A stretch of DNA of 64,000 bases from Megaleporinus macrocephalus (Eukaryota > Chordata > Actinopteri > Characiformes > Anostomidae): assembly GCA_021613375.1 (NCBI GenBank), contig CM038720.1:8150462-8214461 (forward strand). The letters run 5' to 3'. Numbering within the stretch: the first letter of the stretch is position 1; the number at the start of each line of letters is the position of its first letter. The translations under genes and the position numbers were made by a program. Below, one piece after another: positions 47,171 through 61,279 of the stretch. The notes under the pieces were generated by a model. The model saw only the letters and a list, made by a program, of their open reading frames with translations. It was not told the origin of the DNA and ran no database searches.

Positions 47171-47955
47171 AGGGTGGGACGCAGTGCTCTAATTCTAAGA
47201 CCTGCTGTGAGAATAGGCTTTGATATTGTCTACCACGGCCCCTCTGCCCACTGCCCTCTAGCTACTCTCCAGTCTGTCCCGCTGCCCTCTGCCTGAGTTC
47301 AAACCCTCCACCACCCAATGTCCTCCCCCCTCCCTCCCTGATAGCAGTATCAGAGATAGAGTAACTTTGATCTTCAGGCCTCCTGAGTCTAATCCCCAAG
47401 ATCAAGGACCCCGTTTGTCTCCAAATTTGCCAAGACTCACGAGAGGGCCAGAGAGAGAGCGCAAATACATCGAAACCCCTTTCATCCTCCTCTCAGCGCT
47501 GTCTGTTCGGCTAATGCCTAGTGGACACCACGCAACTCTCAGAAGAAGCGCTCCGCTGCTCACACGGCAGGATGTATCTCTTCTGATATGTCGCCGTGTC
47601 CAGCCGGCAGTGTGCACACCAGGAGACGCGTCAGTTTCTCACATCTGTCCTCAAGTCCTATTGTTTCACATAAATAAACACAATAAATAAATAAATAATG
47701 TGACCTTGCCAGTAAATCAGGCCTGAAATGATGAAAAATTAATGTTGCTTATCTTCTGTCATTCAAAAAAAACTCTTTCACTCTAGAGCTTATGGTTTAC
47801 TTACAGTTTGCATGTTAACATTAATGTTCAGGTCTCTGAGACTAAGCAGTGTCTCCACACATCAAACACACACACATGCAGCTGGTAATCCAATAAGCAT
47901 GGGTAACCCAGCATGAGCATTAGCATGTTTTCTATCACTGCATAATATATATATA
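47171..47955. other. No gene seen; GC-moderate part
   Basis: 47220-47640 is moderately GC-rich and repeat-free; frames at 47367-47690 (plus) and 47402-47617 (minus) are overlapping and domain-free. The rest is A/T-rich. Confidence 0.35.
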
Positions 47956-50089
<2,134 letters not shown>

Positions 50090-50450
50090 CACTTCACTAG
50101 AAACACCTTGTATCCACACTCACTGTTCACTGTATCAGCTCCACTGACCAGGAGCACGTTGTAGTTCTACACTTAAAGACTGTAGTCCATCCGTTTCTCT
50201 GTATACTTTGTTACCTTGTTCCTTAATGATCAGGACCACCACAGAGCAGATATTATGTGGTTGGTGGATCATTCTTGGTACTGCTAGTTTGTGTTTGTGC
50301 TGGTGTGAGTGGATCAGACACAGCAGTGCTTCTGGAGTGCTGAAACACCTTAGTGTCTTCACCACTGATGAAGGACTAGAGGAACAGCAACAGAAGAGCT
50401 ATAAGGTGGACCAGAGTGTCTAAGCCCAACACACAGTGCTGAGAATGCTC
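50090..50450 (-). repeat. Otophysan dispersed repeat R2, longer copy
   Basis: AACACCTTGTATCCACACTC, GTAGTTCTACACTTAAAGAC, GACCACCACAGAGCAGATAT, GTGAGTGGATCAGACACAGC and CTGATGAAGGACTAGAGGAA follow the family order, joining the parts seen separately at 45041 and 46860. Confidence 0.7.
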
Positions 50451-51160
50451 CTCCACCCTGATGGCTCATTCCAAAGACTCCAAGACTGGAGACTAAACTC
50501 ATGTACACCCGGTAAGTCATCGCATCCCTGCCCGGCTTGCCAACGAGGTCTGCGGACTGAAGGCAAATCCGCCTCAGGGGTTCAGAGCGGCGGGTCTGAC
50601 AGATTCCTCCTCTCTCTCCTCACGTGGCCAGTCTGGGCGCACGCCTGAGGTCCGGCGTCTTCTGCCTTTCATCATCAAACCCGCTTTTCTGGCACGGCGA
50701 GGGAAAGAGAGTCGTGTGGAACGGGTGCCGCTAATGACGGAGACCGGATCCCCCCCTGCGCCTTGTTAACTTTCTCAAGTTTTTCCGCGATTTATTTACC
50801 CGCTCCCGCTGGGCCCCGTTCGGGGAGAACTCTCCCACGGATTACCATGGAAACAAACTTTAAGATCCGTCCCAGCGGATCTCCTCAATTGACGCGATGA
50901 ATAATGAATATGCGGATTTTTCTTCTATTTTTTTTTCTTCCCAGACTTCGCTGCCCTGTCTGTCTGGGTCAGCGCAGGAGGAAGGAATGTCTGAAGAGAT
51001 TAAATATGAAACGCGGGGAATGCTAATTGGACGAGAAGGACGCAGTCTTGTGGGACGCCGCGGCCGTAATAGTTTACAATGTATAATGGCATGTAAACAG
51101 CTCAAAAGGTCGAGTTAACGTAATAACATACCTCTGAGAAGGAGCGAACTGGGTGGGAGG
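50451..51160. other. CpG-rich non-repetitive island, candidate enhancer or promoter
   Basis: About 0.7 kb without repeats, CpG-rich at 50560-50860 and 51040-51070. It carries an X-box-like ATTACCATGGAAAC (50841-50854), an octamer-type ATGCTAAT (51020-51027) and AATAATGAATATGC. Mirror-image short frames exist on both strands; none has a domain. Function inferred from composition only. Confidence 0.42.
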
Positions 51161-51774
51161 TGGGGGGTCGAAGCTGGCCCTAGGTACTGAGCGCGAGAAT
51201 TATAGGAAATGGAGTCCACAACAATGGGTGACCTCAACAATGGGGACCACCTTGTACCTCGCATTGTACTCGGTACATAGAGACATATAAAGACGTGTTA
51301 AGTGAAGGTGATTTGTGGAACATGGTGACCTGCTTCTCTCCTGGTCCAGGCCTCCAGGCATGATGAAGGGCAGAGCAGAGGAGGCTAATTGGGCCAGCCG
51401 TGCACCTGCGCACCAAGAAACGTTGGAGGGAGATGTCACAACGGGGTGACTCGACCCGCGATATCCTTGGTGCAGTACATAGTTTACTTGGTAAGAGCCT
51501 ATTTGAACCCTGCTACGCAACACTGACATACCAACATGTCAAAGAAGCTACTGTAATGATGGATTGTGTTTCAGCATCTCTACCGATAATTGCTGTGGCA
51601 CATGCCATCTTTCATATTACAGTGACAGCTAACTAGACTATGTGAGACATAAGCTGTCATGGCTTCCAAAAATTATGGCAGCTGTCATGACAATTACTGG
51701 TAACATGCCACTCTTGTTTTACTATAGACAATCTGTGTATATATACAGTCATATTATTATATTGACCGCCGCCT
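51161..51774. other. Possible outer part of a Tc1-like relic
   Basis: The segment 51200-51420 has the style of transposon DNA and lies upstream of a recognisable transposase remnant, but no terminus or motif was found. No gene. Confidence 0.3.
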
Positions 51775-52262
51775 ACTTTCGATGGCGCGACAGCGTGTAA
51801 TTGGCTGCATTATGGTCTCTGGAATGTTTTCATGGCATTCTCTGGACCCACTCATCCATGTGGAAGACACTCTCAACCGATTTGGGTCTGAATCCATCCT
51901 TGCAGATCACGTACACCATATATGGTGATTGTCTTATCTGGGGCGGATGGGATCTTCCAGCAAGACAATGCAACACATCACATGACTAGAAATGTCCCAC
52001 ATTGGTTGGAAGAACTAAGCAAGACTTCCAAGTACTACCCTGGACCCCTAATTACTCAGAGTTGAACCCAATTGAGCATCTGTGGGGCCACCTGAATTGT
52101 CGTGTTCACTCTATGGACCCACAGCTGTGGGATGCACTACAGTCGGCATGGCCCCAGAAACTTGTGACAACCCACCAGGACCTAACAGGCTCTCCCAGTC
52201 TGCCTAGTTACTGTCCGTGCTGCACATAGTGGTTACTCTGGACAGTCATAATAATGTGACTT
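51775..52262 (+). pseudogene. Tc1/mariner-like transposase remnant (DDE part)
   Basis: One frame reads MFSWHSLDPLIHVEDTL near 51826. Another gives FQQDNATHHMTRNVPHWLEE near 51954, holding the second catalytic Asp, and a third gives ELNPIEHLWGHL near 52059, holding the third catalytic residue. The three parts are in different frames, with a stop in the first, so the enzyme is dead. In active elements this domain cuts and rejoins DNA at TA targets. The N-terminal DNA-binding region could not be identified upstream. Confidence 0.85.
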
Positions 52263-52274
52263 GGCTGTGTATTA

Positions 52275-53040
52275 TACGCTACGTAGCCACAAGTATGTGG
52301 ACACCTATTTGAGCTTATTGGACTGTCCGTACTAAAGCCATGGGCTTTAATAGAGAAGTGCCCTCTCTTTGTAACTAGATCAGCCTCCACTCTTCTGAGA
52401 AGGCCTTTTGAAGGCTTATTCAATCAAAAGAGCATTTGCGAGGTCAGGCACTGACGCTGGACCCGAAGGCCTGGCTCATAATTTACGTTCCAGTTAATCT
52501 CAAAGGTGTTAATTGAGGTTAAGGTCAGGGTCATGCAGGTCCTCTACACTATGGAGCTTCTTCATGTATAGGGACACATTCATGCTGGAGCAGGAAAGGG
52601 TTCTTCCTGAAAGTACTCCAAGTTTGGTGGTGCACTTTTCACCAGCCCAACCGAAGCTTGGCACAATGAGCTTAGGTGGGGTTCATTAAGTTGCGTGACC
52701 CACTTCTTGTGCTGATGTAGCATCCAGAGGCAGTTTGGTACACTAGGTGGCCCAGGTCTGTGAGTTTGCATGGTCTACTGCATTGTGGCTGAGCTGTTGT
52801 TGTTCCAAATGCTTCCATTTCACAATAATATCACTTACGGTTGACCAGAGCCAGATGTAATGGGACAGAAATCTCCCAGACTGACTTTGGGCAAAGGTGG
52901 CATCCTATGCCAGTGCCCGGTTTAACATCATTGAGCTTGTTAGTGTCTCCGATTCCAGTTCATACAGCAATGCGTGAGGCTGAAACCCCTGAACTCGCTA
53001 GTAAAGATCTGTGTCCACATACTTTTGGCCTTATAGCGTA
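52275..53040. mobile_element. TIR-bounded Tc1-type relic, 766 bp
   Basis: The left end TACGCTACGTAGCCACAAGT continues to ATGTGGACACC; the right end is GTGTCCACATACTTTTGGCC then TTATAGCGTA. These are inverted repeats of about 30 bp with few mismatches, next to TA. Internal phrases such as GGTGGTGCACTTTTCACC look like deleted transposase DNA. A terminus of the same family lies at 59238-59267. Confidence 0.85.
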
Positions 53041-53695
53041 TGTTTCGTCACATGTTAATAACATGGTCGTGTCCATGTTGTGTAGCAGGGTCTAAGCTAA
53101 GTGCTATTTTGTTTTTCCAAATTTTAAAATGGTCAAGTGCTCTGGCAGAGGTGTCCTCTCTCTCCATTTCTCTTTTTCTCTCTCCAGCTCATCCTCCTGG
53201 CCTTGAGGCAAATGTGTATTTCTAGCAATCTATAACTCCCGTCTCTCCTCCCGCAAGGCAGCGGCAGGCCTATTGAGGCCTTTGGCTGCAGCTTGATTCA
53301 GCGGGGTTCTCATCAGCCACCCTTGTGTGTGCAATCAGCACAGGCATTCACGGGCCTTAGAGCAAGCCCTCCTGCAGCTCGCGCCTGAGCATGAGCTCAT
53401 GAAACTTTAATGGTCAGTTCGCCTTCAGACAAAGCATCGCCGATGTCAATTATTCCTCATTCAAGCTCCAACTATGTCTGCGCAGCTGCCCGTGCCCTGT
53501 TAGGTATCAGCCTCGCAAAACTTCTATCCGTGAGCGCGCGTGTTCTGCACCCTTCGCTCTCTCTCCTTCAATAGGCTCGGTAACTGGAGGAACAGCTCTA
53601 TCAAGGGAAGCTCCATACATGACTAAAGGTAAAAGGGAGTCTTAATACTGTATGTCCACAGTGCTGCATGTACGGCTGCGTGGTTATGCTCCAGA
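53041..53695. other. Non-repetitive island, candidate regulatory DNA
   Basis: 53230-53570 is repeat-free, GC-moderate, with several CpGs near 53520-53560. No exon recognised. Confidence 0.35.
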
Positions 53696-55250
53696 GGTGT
53701 CACGTAATGAAGTACAAATACTTACCGTACTTAAGTACAAATGTTGGTTATTTATACTTTACTGAAGTTATTCTTTTTCAGATGACTTTTTACTTCTACT
53801 TCTTACATTTACACTCCATTATCAGTACTCTCTACTCCTTACATTTACACTCCATTATCAGTACTTTCTACTCCTTACATTTACACTCCATTATCAGTAC
53901 TTTCTACTCCTTACATTTACACTCCATTATCAGTACTTTCTACTCCTTACATTTACACTGCATTATCTGTACTTTCTACTCCTTACATTTACACTCCATT
54001 ATCAGTACTTTCTACTCCTTACATTTACACTCCATTATCTGTACTTTCTACTCCTTACATTTACACTCCATTATCTGTACTCTCTACTCCTTACATTTAC
54101 ACTCCATTATCAGTACTTTCTACTCCTTACATTTACACTCCATTATCAGTACTTTCTACTCCTTACATTTACACTCCATTATCAGTACTTTCTACTCCTT
54201 ACATTTACACTCCATTATCTGTACTTTCTACTCCTTACATTTACACTCCATTATCTGTACTTTCTACTCCTTACATTTACACTCCATTATCTGTACTTTC
54301 TACTCCTTACATTTACACTCCATTATCCGTACTTTCTACTCCTTACATTTACACTCCATTATCAGTACTTTCTACTCCTTACATTTACACTCCATTATCA
54401 GTACTTTCTACTCCTTACATTTACACTCCATTATCTGTACTCTCTACTCCTTACATTTACACTCCATTATCAGTACTTTCTACTCCTTACATTTACACTC
54501 CATTATCAGTACTTTCTACTCCTTACATTTACACTCCATTATCAGTACTTTCTACTCCTTACATTTACACTCCATTATCTGTACTTTCTACTCCTTACAT
54601 TTACACTCCATTATCTGTACTTTCTACTCCTTACATTTACACTCCATTATCTGTACTTTCTACTCCTTACATTTACACTCCATTATCTGTACTTTCTACT
54701 CCTTACATTTACACTCCATTATCAGTACTTTCTACTCCTTACATTTACACTCCATTATCTGTACTTTCTACTCCTTACATTTACACTCCATTATTAGTAT
54801 TTTCTACTCCTTACATTTTAAACATATCCTTGTTACTCCTGTTTAATATGCTTATTTAATATATTTGCATTGTATTAAACTACATTCATGTTCAATGTGG
54901 CGTATATGTGGCTGAAACAGGAAGCCTAGCGCATCCCAAATTTATCAACATTAACATTTTAATATAATATATATTAACATTATAGTCATTATGACTTTTA
55001 GAAGAATTATTTTTTGGGGAGGTGGGCTAGCGCACTATAGACCCCTGTGGTGCGACCTAAGCTTTTGTCCTTAATAGCACTTTTCCCTTACATTACTTTT
55101 ACTTTTATACTTTAAGTAGTTCTGAAAGCAGTACTTTTACACTTTTACTGGAGTAAAAAGCTTCAGTTGATACTTCAACTTCTATAGAAGTATTTTTAAA
55201 CCCTAGTATCTATACATCTACCTGAGTAATGAATGTGAATACTTTCGACA
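53696..55250 (-). repeat. Dispersed teleost repeat, copy 2, with internal array
   Basis: The left part (AAGTACAAATACTTACCGTA) and right part (54860-55250) belong to one dispersed repeat; the right part is the reverse complement of 30905-31305. Between them the internal phrase has expanded into a 36-bp array. The family resembles a common fish DNA-transposon derivative; superfamily not assigned. Confidence 0.82.
53797..54826. repeat. 36-bp minisatellite (~28 units)
   Basis: The unit CCTTACATTTACACTCCATT plus ATCAGTACTTTCTACT is almost perfectly conserved; the main variant is ATCAGT versus ATCTGT. Since 36 is divisible by 3, one frame stays open as a 12-residue repeat (SLHLHSIISTFY) for 392 codons. 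It is not a gene. Confidence 0.96.
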
Positions 55251-55529
55251 ACTTTGTTATGCTTATGTCTGTATATGATGGATTTAGACGTTTTTCCAAA
55301 GAAAATGCTTTTAGTTACACTCACGATTTTGACTTTATGTTCAGTTTAACTCAAATTCTTGTCACCAACATCGTTACTAGGTGTTTGTCTTATTTGTTCA
55401 ACTTAGTTTAGTCCCATCTCAGTTGGGTCTACAGATTTCATTGTTGTCCTCAGACTACCATACACATTCAAACTTTCTAAGTATTCAAACAGCATTAATA
55501 CAGTAAGTGGTCCTTTTACATACATCAGT
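55251..55529. other. Spacer
   Basis: A/T-moderate sequence with no recognised features. Confidence 0.4.
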
Positions 55530-56056
55530 GGCTACGTTTACATGCAGCCTGATAATCCGTTAATAATCTGACTAATAGCTCAATCGGAATAAAATACTTC
55601 CATGTATACACCTCAATCTTAATAGACTAGTCCTATTGAGGTCATTCTGATTACAATTTCTATCCGATTGAAGGAGGTGGGTAATCCCATAAATAATTAG
55701 TTTAACAGAAGAATAATAGCCGTGTAAATGCCTGTATCCGATTACATTCCCAATCGGAACGTTTAAATACATTCTGCGCATGTACTGTAGAGTCATAGAG
55801 GAAATTTCAACATGTTTGAATTTCAGCAAAGGAACGATGGTGGGTTTACAGGAACTTTAAAGCAAATTAAAAACAGATGGAAGTTTCTTAGATCTGCATG
55901 TTACAAAGCTAAAAAGCAGAAAGCTAAATTATAGATGAAGTCATGGGAGAGCGACCCCTTGCTAACACGGATGAAAACTGTGTTGCAGGACGTGACGTCT
56001 TCCTCTCAGCCCTTCCTTAACAATACATTTGAAATAATATGTTTTCCTGAGACTGT

Positions 56057-56210
56057 CATCATTTTAAAGCAATTAAAAACACGAGCGCACCAACTGAAAA
56101 CTCAGGTAACATAAGGCTTGTTGTCATGGTAACGTTTACACCAAGACATACTCTACACATGCGCGTAATTTTGGATCTGATTACTTGTGGTGTGCATGTA
56201 AACGGAGATT
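56057..56210. repeat. 154-bp direct repeat, left copy
   Basis: CATCATTTTAAAGCAATTAA to ACGGAGATT; repeated at 58153-58309 with only scattered differences. The two copies exactly bracket 20-bp array 2. Confidence 0.93.
56120..56133. promoter_or_regulatory. X-box-like (RFX) site in TIR element
   Basis: GTTGTCATGGTAAC fits the palindromic X-box consensus bound by RFX factors. A second identical copy is at 58216-58229 because the flank is duplicated. Binding is inferred. Confidence 0.45.
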
Positions 56211-58152
56211 ACCGCCTTACTAACCACTACACCACTTTACTAACCACTACACCACCTTACTAACCACTACACCACTATACTAACCACTACACCACCATAC
56301 TGACCACTACACCACCATACTAACCACTACACCACCATATTAACCACTACACCACTATACTAACCACTACACCACCATACTAACCACTACACCACCACAC
56401 TAACCACTACACCACCATACTAACCACTACACCACCATACTAACCACTACACCACTATACTAACCACTACACCACCATACTAACCACTACACCACCACAC
56501 TAACCACTACACCACCATACTAACCACTACACCACCTTACTAACCACTACACCACTATACTAACCACTACACCACCATACTGACCACTACACCACCATAC
56601 TAACCACTACACCACCATACTGACCACTACACCACCTTACTAACCACTACACCACTATACTGACCACTACACCACCGTACTAACCACGACATCACCATAC
56701 CAACCACTACACCACCATACTAACCACTACACCACCATACTAACCACTACACCACCATACTAACCACTACACCACCGTACTAACCACTACACCACCGTAC
56801 TAACCACTACACCACCGTACTAACCACTACACCACGATACTAACCACTACACCACCGTACTAACCACTATACCACCATACTAACCACTACACCACCGTAC
56901 TAACCACTACACCACCTTACTAACCACTACACCACCATACTAACCACTACACCACCATACTAACCACTACACCACCATACTAACCACTACACCACTTTAT
57001 TAACCACTACACCACCATACTAAACACTACACCACCATACTAACCACTACACCACCGTATTAACAACTACACCACCGTACTAACCACTACACCACCATAC
57101 TAACCACTACACCACCGTACTAACCACTACACCACCGTACTAACCACTACACCACTTTACTAACCACTACACCACTTTACTAACCACTACACCACTATAC
57201 TGACCACTACACCACCGTACTAACCACTACATCACCATACCAACCACTACACCACCATACTAACCACTACACCACCATACTAACCACTAAACCACCATAC
57301 TAACCACTACACCACCGTACTAACCACTACACCACCATACTAACCACTACACCACCGTACTAACCACTACACCACCATACTAACCACTACACCACCTTAC
57401 TAACCACTACACCACCATACTAACCACTACACCACCGTACTAACCACTACACCACCGTACTAACCACTACACCACCATACTAACCACTACACCACCATAC
57501 TAACCACTGCACCACCATACTAACCACTACACCACTTTATTAACCACTACACCACCATACTAACCACTACACCACCATACTAACCACTACACCACCGTAT
57601 TAACAACTACACCACCGTACTAACCACTACACCACCATACTAACCACTACACCACCATACTAACCACTACACCACCGTACTAACCACTACACCACCGTAC
57701 TAACCACTACACCACCGTACTAACCACTACACCACCGTACTAACCACTACACCACCATACTAACCACTACACCACCGTACTAACCACTACACCACCGTAC
57801 TAACCACTACACCACTTTACTAACCACTACACCACCATACTAACCACTACACCACCATACTAACCACTACACCACTTTATTAACCACTACACCACCATAC
57901 TAACCACTACACCACCATACAAACCACTACATCACCGTATTAACAACTACACCACCGTACTAACCACTACACCACTTTACTAACCACTACACCACCATAC
58001 TAACCACTACACCACCGTACTAACCACTACACCACCGTACTAGCCACTACACCACCATACTGACCACTACACCACCATACTAACCACTACACCACCATAC
58101 TAACCACTACACCACCGTACTAACCACTACACCACCATACTAACCACTACAC
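56211..58152 (-). repeat. 20-bp A-box minisatellite, array 2 (~97 units)
   Basis: The same unit as arrays 1 and 3, in the same orientation and in perfect 20-bp register for almost 2 kb (three units per 60 bases). A multi-unit block with CACTTTATTAACCACTAC and the variant GTATTAACAACTACACC recurs near 56990, 57530 and 57880, showing re-amplification of long segments. It lies inside the TIR element between the 154-bp direct repeats. Confidence 0.96.
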
Positions 58153-58309
58153 CATCATTTTAAAGCAATTAAAATCACGAGCGCACCAACTGAAAACTCA
58201 GGTAACATAAGGCTTGTTGTCATGGTAACATTTACACCAAGACATACTTTACATCGCATGCGCGTAATTTTGCATCTGATTACTTGTGGTGTGCATGTAA
58301 ACTGAGATT
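58153..58309. repeat. 154-bp direct repeat, right copy
   Basis: Second copy of 56057-56210; array 2 passes into it through ACCATCATTTT with no other sequence between. Confidence 0.93.
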
Positions 58310-58431
58310 TTCATCAGAGTGTTGCGTAGGGTGAGCATATAAACACCTCAGTCTTAATCTAGAATCGGAATTAGTTCAATCGGATTGGAGAAAGTCTCTG
58401 CATGTAAACATAGCCAGTGTGTTTATTTAAC

Positions 58432-58680
58432 CCTTTCCAAGCTTCTCCTTGTGGAAACAACCCAGTATTATTAACAGTTCTCATCTAATACCTGCTTTTA
58501 CTGCTCAGTACTTCATTAAGCTAAATCAAGATTGCTGCTGAAGGAACTGAACACATTCATACAATGTCTGGGGCATCCAGGAGAAATCTGGAACCTAACT
58601 TTGTTCTTCAAACTGGAGCTCAAGATATGATCTACATCTTTCACAATAAGATATTTATGCTATTGTGTATTGTATTCTAA
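58432..58680 (+). repeat. Dispersed repeat R1, copy 2
   Basis: TTAACCCTTTCCAAGCTTCT to GAGCTCAAGATATGATCTAC, close to 38903-39160 on the same strand. Confidence 0.88.
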
Positions 58681-58975
58681 CGATAAATTATTAGGGGTTG
58701 CATAGAGTAGTCAGCTCGGCAATGACACTTTAAGCCTTAAAATGTCAACTAGTTGCTGATGACGTGACTATGACCCTCATGAGGTGATTTTGGGGTATGT
58801 ATCTGTATTTCTAGGGTCTGGGTTTCTGAAGGCTATCAATACTTCAGAGGAATACAATAAATGGACATGGGTTTTGGTTAGGCCTCACAAGTCTGGCTTC
58901 ATTTACTTCAATTTTTAATGTCTCTTACCATTATTCCAATCTCCTGTGGTTTTATGCATGACACCATCAGTTACG
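58681..58975. other. Spacer
   Basis: No recognised gene or element. Confidence 0.4.
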
Positions 58976-59267
58976 TCACAATCAAAGATAATCCTAACAT
59001 GATCTCAATAGAACTGCATGCTCTGAAGCAACCAGCCTTGAGCCATGTAAGCTAGAGGGGTATAAAAGCCCCCCAGCCTTGGGCTGTGGAGCAATGGAGC
59101 TGTGGAATCTGGAGTGATGAAGCTCCACTCAATTGGAGTTGGAGTGATTCAGAACTTATGCTTCAACAACAGCACCTCACTAATCCTCTTATGGTTGAAT
59201 GCAATATCTAGTGTAAAGCAGGATTACGTTTGTAGTGTCTACAAACTTTTGGACATATAGTATATTT
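58976..59267. mobile_element. Tc1-type relic, one end preserved
   Basis: CACCTCACTAATCCTCTTATG, GTTGAATGCAA and the terminus GTGTCTACAAACTTTTGGAC ATATAGTATA match the family of the 52275-53040 relic. The opposite terminus was not found. Confidence 0.7.
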
Positions 59268-60040
59268 TATATACAGCAAATATAGCAAATTGAAAGTATG
59301 TTAAAGGGTTTTCTGCTTCTGACTCTTAAACACCTTTACTGTCTCTATGTTCAGGTCAGCACCTGGACTGTGTTGCTACCTCTGACCTCTCCTATTTCAG
59401 CTTCAGTGTTTTATTTTTAGCTGGGATTCGGAAAAAGTCAAGAATAGCACATGATGACTAATCTACACTAATGGCTGCTGGATGTACTGAAAGGTCCCAT
59501 CCAGTAAAAACACCTGCGATGTGCATGTATTGTGCTGAAAAGGAAACACACGTACGCCGCAGCTCATTGACATTACTTCCATGCGACCTGACCCAAGATA
59601 ATGCTATGATGCAATGGTGATGCAATGCGGCAATAATGAAATTATTGGCAAAACGACAGCATGATGATTAACTACGACTATCTGAGTGATGGAGACTTCT
59701 GCTTCTTTCTCGGATGCATAGGATTAGCAAGTGGGGATTAAAAACGGTTACACAATCTGCTCAGAAGCCTGCACGGCCTCCTCTGATTAGGCTAGCAGGA
59801 TGGAAACTGAGCCCCAGACCCTCATAAACATGATTACCTCACAGTGGAGTGAACTGTGGGCCTGTCATTCCAGAGAAAACCAGCTTTAGCAACCAACTAA
59901 TCAATCACATAATGGCAATCAATAAGAATAATTGTAATAAATATTGTATGGATACAGCCTGAGATTGTGATAGTTATTCTAGTGTTTAAATAAAGATTAA
60001 TGGTAATTTAATACTATGTAACTATCAAACTAACCATCCA
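59268..60040. other. Non-repetitive stretch, candidate regulatory DNA
   Basis: 59480-59920 is repeat-free with moderate GC and phrases such as CTAATCAATCACATAATGG. No exon recognised. Confidence 0.35.
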
Positions 60041-60340
60041 TCAATTTTCTTACGCTGTATCCCACTAGTCTGGGTAACCGGGGGGGGGCTGGGCGTCATA
60101 GGATAAAGGCGGGGTACACTATGGACGGGTCACCAGTCCATCACATGGCCAACACACACTCACTCACACACTCACACCTACAGGCAGTTTAGAGTGAGGA
60201 TCAACCTAACATGCATGTGTTTGGACTGTGGGAGGAAACTCACTCAAACATGGAGAGAACATACACACTCCACACAGAACCACCCGGACCGGGAATCCAA
60301 CCCAGATCATCTTACTGTGAGGAGACTGACCACTACACCA
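60041..60340 (-). mobile_element. tRNA-derived SINE, minus strand
   Basis: Read on the minus strand, the head is GGTGGTGTAGTGGTCAG (A-box), then GGTTGGATTCCC (B-box, one base off GGTTCGANTCC) about 35 bp later. The body GTGTGGAGTGTGTATGTTCT, TTTCCTCCCACAGTCCAAAC and GGTGACCCGTCCATAG follows, ending at the CCATCCATC phrase. This is a very common fish SINE type. Array 3 starts immediately beyond its head. Confidence 0.8.
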
Positions 60341-60897
60341 CCATACTGACCACTACACCACCATACTAACCACTACACCACCATACTGACCACTACACCA
60401 CCGTACTGACCACTACACCACTGTACTAACTACTACACCACCGTACTAACCACTACACCACCGTACTAACCACTACACCACCATACTAACCACTATACCA
60501 CCGTACTAACCACTACACGACCGTACTAACCACTACACCACCGTACTAACCACTACACCACCTTACTAACCACTACACCACCGTACTGACCTCTACACCA
60601 CCGTACTAACCACTACACCACCGTACTAACCACTACACCACCGTACTAACCACTACACCACCGTACTGACCACTACACCACCATACTAACCACTACACCA
60701 CCGTACTAACTACTACACCACCGTACTAACCACTACACCACCGTACTAACCACTACACCACCGCACTAACTACTACACCACCGTACTAAACACTACACCA
60801 CCGCACTAAACACTACACCACCGTACTAACCACTACACCACCGTACTGACCACTACACCACCGTACTAAACACTACACCACCGTACTAACCACTACT
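60325..60897 (-). repeat. 20-bp A-box minisatellite, array 3 (~28 units)
   Basis: The unit CTAACCACTACACCACCGTA continues directly from the A-box end of the SINE at 60041-60340, so here the source of the monomer can be seen. CTGAC and CTAAA variants are frequent near both ends. Confidence 0.95.
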
Positions 60898-61074
60898 ATA
60901 CTACCCATACCATACTATCATTTTACTACTATGTAGTAAGTTTGTAATTACTCAGTAATAACGCTATAACAGCTCAGAGCTGTGTAGGATTCAGGCTTTT
61001 ATATGTAAGTACCAGCCTTTGAGTTGCCAGCTATTAAAATATTCAAGTTCGAATTTTAAAAGAACATTTGCAAA
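60898..61074. other. Spacer
   Basis: A/T-rich, no recognised features. Confidence 0.4.
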
Positions 61075-61200
61075 CCAAACAAAGAAGTGTTCTCAGAACA
61101 ATGGACTGTCCACCCCTGAGTCCACAACCTCAACATCACTGAACATGTTTAGGATTACTTGGAAAGTGCCACCAACTTCTAAGAACTGAACTTTAAAAGA
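61075..61200 (+). mobile_element. Tc1/mariner-type transposase scrap, copy 3
   Basis: AGTGTTCTCAGAACAATGGA, CCTCAACATCACTGAACATG and GATTACTTGGAAAG match the right half of 17390-17695. Coding potential is lost. Confidence 0.65.
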
Positions 61201-61279
61201 TTCATTTGAAAAACTGAAAGTGAAAAAAAAATCAACTTTTATTTTTTAATTGAAAATGAAATGTTTAAATTAAGCCACA

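Larger units (their letters stand above)
55530..58415. mobile_element. TIR element (GGCTACGTTTACATGCA ends) hosting an array
   Basis: The left terminus GGCTACGTTTACATGCA and the right terminus TGCATGTAAACATAGCC are inverted with one mismatch; AGT on both sides may be a 3-bp target duplication, as in Harbinger-like elements. Subterminal CAATCGGAAT/TCGGATTG phrases are also inverted. Without the array and one flank duplication, the element would be about 0.8 kb. It has no transposase. Confidence 0.78.

Noticed and set aside
53668..54846. 392-codon plus-strand open frame with a 12-residue repeat
   Set aside because: It is a translation of a near-perfect 36-bp array inside a dispersed repeat.
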